Source: DASZXJ01 sp035545895 (GTDB lineage: Bacteria > Planctomycetota > Phycisphaerae > Tepidisphaerales > Tepidisphaeraceae). Taken from it: a stretch of 32,518 bases of DNA. The stretch lies in the NCBI GenBank assembly GCA_035545895.1, contig DASZXJ010000202.1:1-32518 (forward strand), in the 5' to 3' direction. Shown in pieces: positions 21,999-29,888 of the stretch. The position numbers and the translations under genes were made by a program. The notes below the pieces were generated by a model that was given only the letters and a program-made list of their open reading frames with translations, searched no databases and was not told the DNA's origin. Positions within the stretch are counted from its first letter, which is position 1. The number at the start of each line of letters is the position of its first letter.

Positions 21999-24422
21999 AT
22001 GTTTTCTCGGTTCGTCGCTTCGCTTATGCGTCCCTTCCGATCATCCAATGAAATCTTAAGAGATGCGGTTCAACCCGTCCTGCAATCTCTGGAAGGTCGC
22101 CGTATGTTGCATGCGGGAGACCTCGATTCGACATTTAATGGCACCGGCTGGAATACCGACGATTTCGGTTCATCCGCCGTCGGCCTTTCGGTTGCGGCCG
22201 AACCGGTGACCAATAACATCGTCGTTGCCGGCGTGAGCGACGGACACATCGCGGTCGATCGGTTCCTCAGCAGCGGAGCGCTCGATGGCTCCTTTGGCTC
22301 GGGCGGCGATTTCACCGCTGCGCTCGGCGAACAGGAAACCGTCGTCGGCGTCGGATATTTCGGCAACCAGATCTACGTGGCCGGTACGGTCACCAACGCA
22401 GGGGATGACGACATCTACGTCCTTCGCCTGGACAACGACGGCCTGCTCGATCCAACCTTTGGCGGCGGAATCTTCATCGCCAGCCGTCCCGGCAACCAGG
22501 AAGCGGCCAAAATGGTCGTCGATCCCGCGACCGGTGACGTTTACGTCGCCGGAAACGACGATGATGGCAATTCCCTCGTCGTCAAAGTGGTCGGCAGCAG
22601 CGCAACGACCGACACGGACTTCGGAAACCTGGGATTTGCCAACAACGCACTGAGCGGCGGTTCGCAGATCATTCAATCTGTGGGTCTGACCCCCGGCGGG
22701 CAAATCATCATCGGCGGACTGGTCGATGGGCAGGGTGTGCTCGCACGCATCAACAGCGATGGCTCGCAGGATCTGACCTATGGCGCCGGCGGTTTAACCG
22801 CCCCCGTGCCGGCCGATCCGTTTGCCGACATTCAGGATATCGCGATTGCCGCCGATGGAAGCGCCTATACCGTTGGCAACACATCGTTCGATGCTCTGGA
22901 TAACAGCCTGGTCGTTCGCGAATACGATGCAAATGGCAATATCGTCAACACATTCGGCACTGGCGGCGAAGCGATTATCGACTTCCAGACGCTTGGACAT
23001 GGCATCAGCGGGTTCGGCATCGCGCTCGATTCGAATCAGTTTGTTGTCGCGGCAGGATTGGATCAGGATGATAACAACGGCATTTATCAGGCCGTCGCGG
23101 TTCGTTTCGATCAATCCACCGGCTCGCAGGATACGACCTTCGGCGTCGGCGGGCTTGCGGAAACGCCCGCGGACGGGTTCGCACAGGCCTCCGATGTCGC
23201 GATTGACGGAAACGGCAATTACGATCTCGGCGGCGCCGCGATCGGCGGCTTCCTCGCCGCTCGCGTGGTCGGCGGAACAGCCGTCGTTGCCACGCCTGTC
23301 TTCATCGACAACAGCGGCAACCTCGTCGTCAATGGCACGGAAAATAACGACACCATTCAAATTACTGCCACGACCGGCGGGGGCATTAAGGTGACGATGA
23401 ATCTCGTCAACTACGGTACGTTCAACCCCACCGGCCAAATTCTCGTCTCATCGCTGGGCGGTGACGATCTGATCACCGTCGGCGGCGCCGTGACTCGCAG
23501 CACCGTCATTACCGCGGGCGCGGGCAACGATACCGTTCATGGCGGCGGTGGAAATGATTCCATCGACGGGGGCGGGGACAATGACAACATCACAGGCGGG
23601 GCGGGCAATGATACTCTCGCCGGCGGATCAGGCGCTGATTCGCTGAATGGCGGCAACGGCAACGACAGCCTCGATGGTGGCGCGGGCAACGACACCATCA
23701 ACGGCGGCGCGGGTAACGATACCTCCGTCGGCGGCGATGATAATGACTCCATTTCAAACGATTCCGGCGATGACCTGCTTCTCGGCGGTACCGGAAACGA
23801 TACCTTGCGCTGCGGCACCGGCGACGACGTCGCCCAGGGACAGGAAGGCGATGACGTGCTCATCGGCGGAGCCAACAACGACAACCTCGACGGAGGCGCC
23901 GGTAACGACAGCCTCTCCGGCGGTTCGGGCAATGACACCCTCACCGGCGGCGATGACAACGATACGCTCGACGGCGGCGCCGGCGACGACTATCTCGACG
24001 GCGGCAGCGGCAACGACGATCTCAACGGCCAGGCCGGGTCGGATATCGTCGTCGGGCAGGATGGCAACGACACCGTCCAGGGCGGCGCTGATCGCGATAT
24101 CCTGATCGGCGGGATCGGCAATGACAGCCTCCTTGGCAACGCCGATGAAGACATTCTCATTGGCGGCACGACGTCGTATGACAACAACGCCGCGATGCTC
24201 GACTCCGCTCGCGTCGCCTGGAACGCGCCGACATCCAACGCCGCTCGTCAACTGGTGATTTCGACCACGATCTTTATCCCGGATGTGACCGCATTTGACG
24301 ATCACACAGTCGATACGATCACCGGCGGCGCGGGAACCGACTGGTTCATCGTGAACACCGATCCCACGTTTAAGGACATCATCGATCTGAAGTCCGGTGA
24401 AACCGCGACCGACGTCGATTGA
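21999..24422 (+). CDS. Large surface/secreted protein: LEPR-XLL-like motif, delta-60 repeats, RTX calcium-binding repeats
   Basis: An 807-residue protein with three regions. The N-terminus has a basic stretch and the planctomycete motif SLEGRRMLHAG (30-40). Residues about 41-435 are delta-60-type beta-propeller repeats (LDSTFNGTG at 42-50; later blocks contain GSFGSGG, DPTFGGG and TTFGVGG). Residues 506-721 hold 24 nonapeptide units of the RTX type (GGAGNDTLx), which bind Ca2+ and fold as a beta-roll outside the cell. A short C-terminal domain (TGGAGTDWFIVN) closes the protein, as in other planctomycete exoproteins. No catalytic domain was seen, so a structural, adhesive or matrix role is likely. 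The ribosome-binding site AAAGGAG supports the start, and a strong terminator follows. Confidence 0.9.
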   Translation: MFSRFVASLMRPFRSSNEILRDAVQPVLQSLEGRRMLHAGDLDSTFNGTGWNTDDFGSSAVGLSVAAEPVTNNIVVAGVSDGHIAVDRFLSSGALDGSFGSGGDFTAALGEQETVVGVGYFGNQIYVAGTVTNAGDDDIYVLRLDNDGLLDPTFGGGIFIASRPGNQEAAKMVVDPATGDVYVAGNDDDGNSLVVKVVGSSATTDTDFGNLGFANNALSGGSQIIQSVGLTPGGQIIIGGLVDGQGVLARINSDGSQDLTYGAGGLTAPVPADPFADIQDIAIAADGSAYTVGNTSFDALDNSLVVREYDANGNIVNTFGTGGEAIIDFQTLGHGISGFGIALDSNQFVVAAGLDQDDNNGIYQAVAVRFDQSTGSQDTTFGVGGLAETPADGFAQASDVAIDGNGNYDLGGAAIGGFLAARVVGGTAVVATPVFIDNSGNLVVNGTENNDTIQITATTGGGIKVTMNLVNYGTFNPTGQILVSSLGGDDLITVGGAVTRSTVITAGAGNDTVHGGGGNDSIDGGGDNDNITGGAGNDTLAGGSGADSLNGGNGNDSLDGGAGNDTINGGAGNDTSVGGDDNDSISNDSGDDLLLGGTGNDTLRCGTGDDVAQGQEGDDVLIGGANNDNLDGGAGNDSLSGGSGNDTLTGGDDNDTLDGGAGDDYLDGGSGNDDLNGQAGSDIVVGQDGNDTVQGGADRDILIGGIGNDSLLGNADEDILIGGTTSYDNNAAMLDSARVAWNAPTSNAARQLVISTTIFIPDVTAFDDHTVDTITGGAGTDWFIVNTDPTFKDIIDLKSGETATDVD

Positions 24423-24449
24423 ACTGGTTTTGAAGTCAGGGACACCTCG

Positions 24450-24509
24450 CCGCTTGCGGCTCAGCGCGACCTTTGCCAAAGGTGACGTGCTGAGCCGCAA
24501 GCGGTTTTT
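24450..24509 (+). terminator. Rho-independent terminator after the RTX gene
   Basis: A perfect 16-bp stem joins CCGCTTGCGGCTCAGC (24450-24465) to GCTGAGCCGCAAGCGG (24489-24504) and is followed by TTTTT. The loop holds a second hairpin, ACCTTT with AAAGGT (24469-24483). It starts 28 bp after the stop codon. Confidence 0.85.
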
Positions 24510-24599
24510 GTTGATTAAAGCGCGTCACGGTCAATAAAAAGATTTTTATCTCTCTTTTATTTCGACGCTGTTACGATCCAAAACTGAAAGAGGAGCATA

Positions 24600-24659
24600 A
24601 TGTTTTTCCCTAGAATGTGCTTGTATATTGCCGCCGGTCGGCTAACTTTGCATCAGTGA
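24600..24659 (+). CDS. Possible 19-residue leader peptide upstream of the desaturase
   Basis: An ATG at 24600 has a good AGGAG (24591-24595) four bases upstream. It opens a 19-codon frame ending in TGA at 24657-24659, which overlaps the desaturase ATG as TGATG. The peptide begins MFFPRMCLYIAAG. The desaturase ATG itself has no ribosome-binding site, so its translation may depend on this short frame. There is no family support; the evidence is only the start signal and the overlap. Confidence 0.45.
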   Translation: MFFPRMCLYIAAGRLTLHQ

Positions 24660-25660
24660 TGGCAACAGCAGATGATTCTCGTCTAAGGCCTCAAATTGAA
24701 CTATTGCATAGTTTGGCCGATGTGGTGAAGGAGAACCTGTCGTTGCTTCTGCCGGTTGATCAGGCGTGGCAGCCGACCGATTTTCTGCCGGACCTCACCG
24801 CCGAAGACTGGAAAGATCGCCTGGAGACTTTCCGCGCTCCTTCAAAAGGACTCAGCGACGAAATTCTGGTCGTGCTCGTTGGAGACATGATCACCGAGGA
24901 AGCACTTCCCAACTACGCGATCTCGCTCAACCTGATTGCGCGCGATGAAGTCGGCACCAGCGATGAACCGTGGGCCAAATGGATGCGAGGCTGGACATCC
25001 GAGGAAAACCGTCATGGCGATTTGCTGAATGCATATTTGCGCCTGACTGGCCGCGTGGATATGCGGTCCGTTGAAGTCACCGTGCACAACCTGATCAACA
25101 ATGGCTTTAATCCCCGTGTTTCGAAAAATCTGTATGGAGGATTGATTTACACGTCGTTTCAGGAACGGGCGACAAAGATTTCGCACGCGAGGGTCGGCAC
25201 GCTGGCGTCAAATCTGGGCGATGAAAATCTTTCGAAAATCTGCAAAAAGATCGCTGCCGATGAGTCGCGCCACGAAGCATTCTATACGAAGATGATGGGC
25301 CAGGTCATGGCGCACGACGCCGCGACCGCAGTCCTCGTGTTCAAGGACACGATGCGCCGGATGATCTCCATGCCGGGCAAATTGATGTTCGATGGCAAAG
25401 ACCCCGATCTGTTTGAACATTTTTCCGCCGTTGCGCAGCGCATCGGCGTGTATACCGCCCGCGATTATGCTTCGATTTTGCGCCATCTGGTGAATACGTG
25501 GAATGTTGCTTCGCTGTCGCTGTCGGGCGCCGCCGCTGCCGCCCAGGAAATTCTCTGCGCACAAGCCGAGAAGATTGAATCGATGGTCGAATCGATCATG
25601 GAAGCCGTCCTTCGCGAGCCTGCCCGCCCGTTTACGTGGGTGCGTGACCGCATGGTCTGA
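24659..25660 (+). CDS. Acyl-[acyl-carrier-protein] desaturase (soluble, di-iron)
   Basis: A 333-residue soluble desaturase of the plant stearoyl-ACP type, which uses O2 and reduced ferredoxin to put a cis double bond into an acyl-ACP chain. The di-iron ligand motifs are present: Glu81 in ITEEAL, EENRHG (115-120), Glu169 in SFQER and DESRHE (201-206). The ATG at 24659 is preferred because homology starts soon after it; a GTG start at 24617 would add 14 residues of no family match. It overlaps the stop of the possible leader ORF. gpsA follows after 59 bp on the same strand, linking fatty-acid desaturation with phospholipid backbone synthesis. The exact bond position cannot be read from the sequence. 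Confidence 0.92.
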   Translation: MATADDSRLRPQIELLHSLADVVKENLSLLLPVDQAWQPTDFLPDLTAEDWKDRLETFRAPSKGLSDEILVVLVGDMITEEALPNYAISLNLIARDEVGTSDEPWAKWMRGWTSEENRHGDLLNAYLRLTGRVDMRSVEVTVHNLINNGFNPRVSKNLYGGLIYTSFQERATKISHARVGTLASNLGDENLSKICKKIAADESRHEAFYTKMMGQVMAHDAATAVLVFKDTMRRMISMPGKLMFDGKDPDLFEHFSAVAQRIGVYTARDYASILRHLVNTWNVASLSLSGAAAAAQEILCAQAEKIESMVESIMEAVLREPARPFTWVRDRMV

Positions 25661-25719
25661 GCAATTCTTTGAGACTGCGCGGATGATTTGTTTATCCTGT
25701 CGCGGTACAACATTGGCTT

Positions 25720-26733
25720 ATGCCAGAACGCATCACGATCCTCGGCGACGGGGCGATGGGAACCGTCTGCTCAATCCTACTGACCACCGGCGGGCACGAA
25801 CCCACCATGTGGGGGGCGTTTGAAGAATCAATCGATCGTTTGGTTCAAAATCGCGAAAACGCCCGCCTGCTGAAGGGCGTGAAAATTCCCAAGCAAGTTC
25901 GTCTCACAGCCAACGATCGTGAAGCATTTGAAGGCGCGAGCCTGATTCTCGCAGCCATTCCCACTCAATACATGCGTCTGGTCTGGACGCGGCTCAAGCC
26001 GTTCGTGCCGAAGGACGTGCCGATCGTTTCAGTGGCCAAGGGGATCGAGGTGGGCACGCTGCTTCGGCCGACGCAGATCATCGCCGATGTGCTTTCGCCC
26101 GGCGTGGTTTGTCCGTGGAAACTCGCTGCCCTGAGCGGACCCAACATTGCCGCGGAACTGGCGCGATATCTGCCCGGCACGGCCGTCGCGGCATCGACTG
26201 ATGAAGCCCTCGCCAAACGCGTGCAGTCGCTCTTTGCCACTCAATGGTTCCGCGTTTATACGAACAGCGATGTGGTCGGCGTCGAACTCGCCGGGGCGAT
26301 CAAGAACATCATCGCCATAGCCGCCGGCATCCTCGATGGCTTGGCAGCAGGCAACAACGCAAAAGCGGCACTCGTCACCCGAGGATTGGTCGAAATTTCC
26401 CGCCTGGGCGTTGCGATGGGAGCGCACGCATCGACTTTTCACGGCTTGGCTGGTCTGGGCGATCTGATTACCACATGTGTGAGTCCCGAAGGTCGAAATC
26501 GCACCGTAGGCGAACAACTGGGCAAAGGGCGCAAACTGGATGAGGTCCTTTCCAGCATGGATAGCGTCGCTGAGGGTGTTGCCACTGCCCGCGCGGTCAA
26601 GGAATTGTCTCGCCGGCACCGTGTGGAGATGCCCATTACCGATGCCATCTACAGCGTGCTCTTCGAGGGCAAGGACGTCTTAAATGCTCTATCAGATTTA
26701 ATGAGCCGCGAACCCAAGCCCGAGCAAATATAG
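25720..26733 (+). CDS. gpsA: Glycerol-3-phosphate dehydrogenase [NAD(P)+]
   Basis: A 337-residue GpsA, which reduces dihydroxyacetone phosphate to sn-glycerol-3-phosphate for phospholipid synthesis. The Rossmann motif is GDGAMG (9-14), slightly unlike the usual GAGSWG. The substrate site SVAKGIEV, ALSGPNIAAELA and the catalytic Lys195 in AGAIKNIIAIAAGI are intact, and the C-terminal helical domain (GLAGLGDLITTC, GRNRTVGEQLGKG) is complete. It lies 59 bp after the desaturase and may share its transcript. Confidence 0.96.
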   Translation: MPERITILGDGAMGTVCSILLTTGGHEPTMWGAFEESIDRLVQNRENARLLKGVKIPKQVRLTANDREAFEGASLILAAIPTQYMRLVWTRLKPFVPKDVPIVSVAKGIEVGTLLRPTQIIADVLSPGVVCPWKLAALSGPNIAAELARYLPGTAVAASTDEALAKRVQSLFATQWFRVYTNSDVVGVELAGAIKNIIAIAAGILDGLAAGNNAKAALVTRGLVEISRLGVAMGAHASTFHGLAGLGDLITTCVSPEGRNRTVGEQLGKGRKLDEVLSSMDSVAEGVATARAVKELSRRHRVEMPITDAIYSVLFEGKDVLNALSDLMSREPKPEQI

Positions 26734-26842
26734 GCAAAATTCATATAACCTGCTCTGCTATATAGACATACCTTCTGCAAAATGCCCCAAAATAGACCTG
26801 TCGCGTGGATATTCCCGGACCGTCCGATATCGCGCGCACGTA

Positions 26843-26848
26843 TATAAT
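26843..26848 (+). promoter_or_regulatory. Consensus -10 box TATAAT before the glycine-zipper gene
   Basis: A perfect TATAAT lies 61 bp before the assumed start at 26909. No matching -35 box is found at 16-18 bp, so the site is plausible but not secure. Confidence 0.35.
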
Positions 26849-26908
26849 GCTTGGCGGAAGGGGCACCGCGAGTCAGTGGCAACCGGCTCGGAAGAGGTAT
26901 GTCGTACT

Positions 26909-27382
26909 ATGTGCTGTAATCTGTGGCAGGGTTTGTTTGTAATTTTAATAGGGGCGGGGTTAGTCGGCTGTGAAACCAATACAGAAACCGGAGCGCTGGC
27001 AGGCGGCGCCGGTGGAGCGCTCGTGGGCGGGACCATCGGATCGCTGTCGCACTCGCGCGGCGGCGAAGGAGCGCTGATCGGCGCTGCCGTTGGTGCAATC
27101 GGCGGCGCATTGGTCGGCAATCAGATCGACCGATCAGAATCCGTCGAACATGGCCGGGTGAATGAGGCCGAATACGACCGTCGACGCTCGTATGGCGACA
27201 GCATCACCAAAAACGATGTTGTCACCTGGTCCAAGCGTGGCGTCAGTGATGAAGTGATCATTGACCGGATCGACCGCAGCAACGCATCGTTCCACCTGAC
27301 CGCCGCCGACATCAACGACCTGCGAGACAGAGGCGTCTCCCCCTGCGTCATCGAAGCAATGCAGGACACCGGCAGACGATAG
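26909..27382 (+). CDS. Glycine-zipper lipoprotein
   Basis: A 157-residue protein with a hydrophobic signal peptide and lipobox LVGC (Cys21). A glycine-zipper region follows (about 28-75; GALAGGAGGALVGG and GALIGAAVGAIGGALVG), which typically inserts into or packs along membranes. The C-terminal part (about 100-157) is charged and helical; its segment VVTWSKRGVSDEVIIDRI resembles a small domain often found after glycine zippers in planctomycete lipoproteins. I chose the ATG at 26909; GAAGAGG lies 11 bases upstream, and the frame is open back to a GTG at 26876. The exact role, possibly in the envelope, is unknown. Confidence 0.75.
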   Translation: MCCNLWQGLFVILIGAGLVGCETNTETGALAGGAGGALVGGTIGSLSHSRGGEGALIGAAVGAIGGALVGNQIDRSESVEHGRVNEAEYDRRRSYGDSITKNDVVTWSKRGVSDEVIIDRIDRSNASFHLTAADINDLRDRGVSPCVIEAMQDTGRR

Positions 27383-27408
27383 AACCCCACCTCACGAACT
27401 GAATGTTT

Positions 27409-27432
27409 AGCGCCGGTCCGCAGGACCGGGCT
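27409..27432. repeat. Hairpin after the glycine-zipper gene
   Basis: CCGGTCC (27413-27419) pairs with GGACCGG (27423-27429) around GCA, and AGC/GCT extends the stem past a bulge. No U-run follows directly. GTTTAGCG just before it recalls the palindrome at 29050. Confidence 0.5.
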
Positions 27433-27482
27433 GTATCTGTCTTTCCAAAAACGGTTCCCTCTCGCGATGGTATCTAATTCAA

Positions 27483-29030
27483 ATGCCCTCAACTCAACTC
27501 TCGAATCGGATCAGTGCTGTTATTTCATTTGTGTTCGGTTGGACCATCACGTGCTCTGCCCACGCTGCCGTCACTCTATTTCCCGCGCAAAACGGCCACG
27601 ACGTCAATCCCGACACTCATCTGGTGATCACGTTTCCCAGTGCGCCAACCATCGGCAAATCCGGGCAGATTCGTATTTACGATGCCGCCGACAACAAGCT
27701 GGTGGACACGCTGGACATGAGCATTCCCGCCGGTCCGGCGGCGGGCAGTGTGCGTGGCCCGGCAGCGCCGCCCACGAGCCGGCCTTACGAATACGCCGCC
27801 GGACATTTCACCAACGCCAACACCAAACCCGGCACGCCGTCCGGCACCGCCGTCGCAACGCCCGACAATTACCAGCTTACCATCATCGGCGGATTTACCG
27901 ATGCGTTTCATTTTTATCCAATCATCGTTCACGACAACGTCGCCACGATCTATCCGCACAATAATTTGCTGACGTATGGCAAGACATATTACGTGCAGGT
28001 TGATCCCGGCGTGCTGAGCGTCGCCGATGACAGCTTCAAAGGCATCGGCGGACAGATGGGTTGGACGTTCACCACCAAAAAATCCCCGCCGGCTGCCAAC
28101 AGCCCGCGCGTGGTTGTTTCTCTCGACGGCTCGGCCGATTTCAACACCGTTCAAGGCGCCGTCGATTTCATTCCCGATCACAATCCCAACCGCGTGACCA
28201 TCTTCATCAAGAATGGCACGTACGAGGAAATCGTCTATTTCCGCAACAAGAGCAACATCACGTTTCGCGGCGAAGATCGCGAAAAAGTGATCGTCGGTTA
28301 CGCCAACAACGAGATTTTCAACCCGCATCCCGCCAACGTCGGCACGAACGAAGTGCCCGGCACGTTTCCATCGCGCCGAGCGGCATTCATGGTCGATCAT
28401 TCCACCGGCATTCATCTGGTGAATATGTCGATCAGCAACTTCACTAAAGGGCAAGCCGAAGGATTATTGCTGGTCGGCGGTCAGCATATCGTCAGCAACG
28501 TGACCGTCACCGGCTCGGGCGATGCGCTGCAGGTGAACGACTCGGCCTATTTCGTTGACAGTACGGTCATCGGGGATGGTGATACACTGCTTAGCCGCGG
28601 GCCCGTCTTTTTTCAGAACTGCACGTGGAAAAGCCGAGGCGCATTCATGTGGATGCGCAACACCTCCGCCAGCCACGGCGCGGTCTGCGTCAATTGCAAA
28701 TTCGAAGCGGTCGGCCCGACTCCCACCGTTATCGCCCGCGCCCCAACCAATGGCAGCAAAAATTATCCCAATGTCGAAGTCGTCCTGATCAACTGCGCCT
28801 TGGGCAACATCTCCCCCGAACTATTCGGCCCGCTCGGCGGCGATACGACCAACATGCATTTCTGGGAATTCAATAGCACGAACCTAAGCGATGGAAAACC
28901 CGCCGACACCAGCAAACGCCTGGCAGCCGTCAAACAGTTGGATAAGGACAAAGACGCTGAGACGGTCGCAAACTATTCGAACCCGGCATATATCCTCGGT
29001 TGGACGCCGAAATTGGACGGGGAGAAGTAG
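27483..29030 (+). CDS. Secreted pectinesterase-like protein (CE8 fold) missing the usual nucleophile
   Basis: A 515-residue protein with a signal peptide (cleavage likely after AHA, about residue 28). An Ig-like N-terminal domain (about 30-205; TLFPAQNGHDVNPDTHLVITF) is of the type found before bacterial polysaccharide enzymes. The right-handed beta-helix of carbohydrate esterase family 8 (about 210-515) follows. The segment GDGDTLLSRG aligns with the conserved QDTL, keeping Asp367. Where family members have VDFIFG with the nucleophile Asp, this protein has GAFMWM (Ala387). The binding Arg of the LGRPW motif may survive in IARAP. Pectin de-esterification by the known mechanism is therefore doubtful. 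The C-terminus (ADTSKRL, LGWTP) is family-like. It may act as a polysaccharide-binding protein. Confidence 0.8.
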   Translation: MPSTQLSNRISAVISFVFGWTITCSAHAAVTLFPAQNGHDVNPDTHLVITFPSAPTIGKSGQIRIYDAADNKLVDTLDMSIPAGPAAGSVRGPAAPPTSRPYEYAAGHFTNANTKPGTPSGTAVATPDNYQLTIIGGFTDAFHFYPIIVHDNVATIYPHNNLLTYGKTYYVQVDPGVLSVADDSFKGIGGQMGWTFTTKKSPPAANSPRVVVSLDGSADFNTVQGAVDFIPDHNPNRVTIFIKNGTYEEIVYFRNKSNITFRGEDREKVIVGYANNEIFNPHPANVGTNEVPGTFPSRRAAFMVDHSTGIHLVNMSISNFTKGQAEGLLLVGGQHIVSNVTVTGSGDALQVNDSAYFVDSTVIGDGDTLLSRGPVFFQNCTWKSRGAFMWMRNTSASHGAVCVNCKFEAVGPTPTVIARAPTNGSKNYPNVEVVLINCALGNISPELFGPLGGDTTNMHFWEFNSTNLSDGKPADTSKRLAAVKQLDKDKDAETVANYSNPAYILGWTPKLDGEK

Positions 29031-29049
29031 TAGACGGTTGGCATCTCAC

Positions 29050-29070
29050 GTTTAGCCGCCGCGGCTAAAC
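29050..29070. terminator. Palindrome between convergent genes, possible bidirectional terminator
   Basis: GTTTAGCCGC (29050-29059) and GCGGCTAAAC (29061-29070) form a perfect palindrome with one central base. It sits between the stops of the pectinesterase-like gene (29030) and the minus-strand HTH pseudogene (29079). There is no long T-run, so the terminator role rests mainly on position. Confidence 0.45.
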
Positions 29071-29078
29071 ACGGCACA

Positions 29079-29388
29079 TTACGCGCCCGGCGGCAATTTG
29101 ATATTTACATCGACGCCCTTAAACCGCGCGATGACCTCCGGCTTTCCACCCAATACGTTGATAATTTTCCGGAGCGTTGCGATTTGCATGTCGCTTTGTT
29201 TTTCCAGCCGGGAAAGGTTGGAATGCTTGATGCCGGTTGCCTTGCGACCCAGCTCTGCGGTATTTTCAAGGTCTGACGGAGTTCGCGAAGGAGCGTGTCG
29301 CGACGCAGTTCCTGATAACGAGAGTGGCCCCTGCAATCACGTTGGGTGAGAAGCGCTTGGCAACGTGTTCAAAAAAGTCTTTAGCCAT
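29079..29388 (-). pseudogene. Frameshifted XRE-type HTH regulator (antitoxin-like)
   Basis: The minus strand opens with ATG at 29388 behind AGAGG (frame 1: MAKDFFEHVAKRFSP). It then needs two shifts of one base to read as a typical antitoxin-type HTH protein. Frame 2 gives QELRRDTLLRELRQTLKIPQ (about 29314-29260), and frame 3 gives ELGRKATGIKHSNLSRLEKQ and on to the stop at 29079. A single extra G at about 29263 would restore the spacing of the family core (LTQEELAELTGIKQSNLSR type), and another base near 29315 would join frames 1 and 2. The tail MQIATLRKIINVLGGKPEVI is family-typical. It would have bound DNA as a toxin-antitoxin regulator. Either the gene is dead or the sequence has errors here. 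Confidence 0.65.
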
Positions 29389-29390
29389 AA

Positions 29391-29514
29391 CTACCTCTTA
29401 CGTAAATGCGCCGCATACAACTCGTCGGCCTTGGCGATGAGTTGTCGATAAAACCGCTTCCGATTGACTGTTCTGCTCCTGGCCTGACATATATACTCGG
29501 CAGATCCTCGCGGG
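29391..29514 (-). pseudogene. Tail of an unidentified reading frame coupled to the HTH gene
   Basis: A frame ending FYRQLIAKADELYAAHLRKR stops at TAG (29391-29393), two bases before the HTH ATG, and its last codons contain the HTH ribosome-binding site. This is the usual arrangement of a toxin gene followed by its antitoxin. The upstream part overlaps the Fic fragment in another frame and shows no family resemblance, so only the end seems real. I cannot name it. Confidence 0.3.
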
Positions 29515-29847
29515 TCAGTCCGGCTCCGACTGATAAGCTTGATGGACTGCATCCTCCATCTTTGCGACCTCCTGATCGCTGAGCATCTTGAAAAACTCCT
29601 CATGCTTTCGTTTCGAGAGCTTTCCGTGATTCTGGAGACAACACTGGATGAACAGATCAATTAACCGATCCGGCATGTCCACGATTTCCTGAATGGCACG
29701 CTTGGTGTTATCGTAATTGACCAGAAAGCGCAACTCCTCAACCAACTCGACCTCGATCGTTTCGCGGATGAACTCAAATAGCGCCTCGGCCTGCGGGGTA
29801 AAATCGACATATCGGTAAAGATCGGCGGTCTCATTTTGGACTTTCAT
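29515..29847 (-). pseudogene. C-terminal fragment of a Fic family protein
   Basis: The 110 residues match the region after the catalytic core of Fic proteins: NETADLYRYVDFTPQAEAL, then EIVDMPDRLIDLFI, NHGKLSKRKHEEFF and LSDQEVAKMEDAV. In complete proteins this follows an AMP-transferring Fic domain with an HPFxxGN-type motif. That whole domain is absent here; upstream lies the end of the ATP-grasp gene 42 bp away. The frame stays open a few codons before the ATG, with similar-looking residues. It is a remnant of a Fic toxin or AMPylator and should not be catalytic. Confidence 0.7.
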
Positions 29848-29888
29848 ACGGCCCTGGACGTGACGAATATTCAGTGAAATGAGTGAAC

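Noticed and set aside
22794..24500. Long minus-strand frames opposite the delta-60/RTX gene
   Set aside because: The repeated GGCGGC...AACGAC codons leave the other frames open. The translations are low-complexity mirror images of the RTX repeats.
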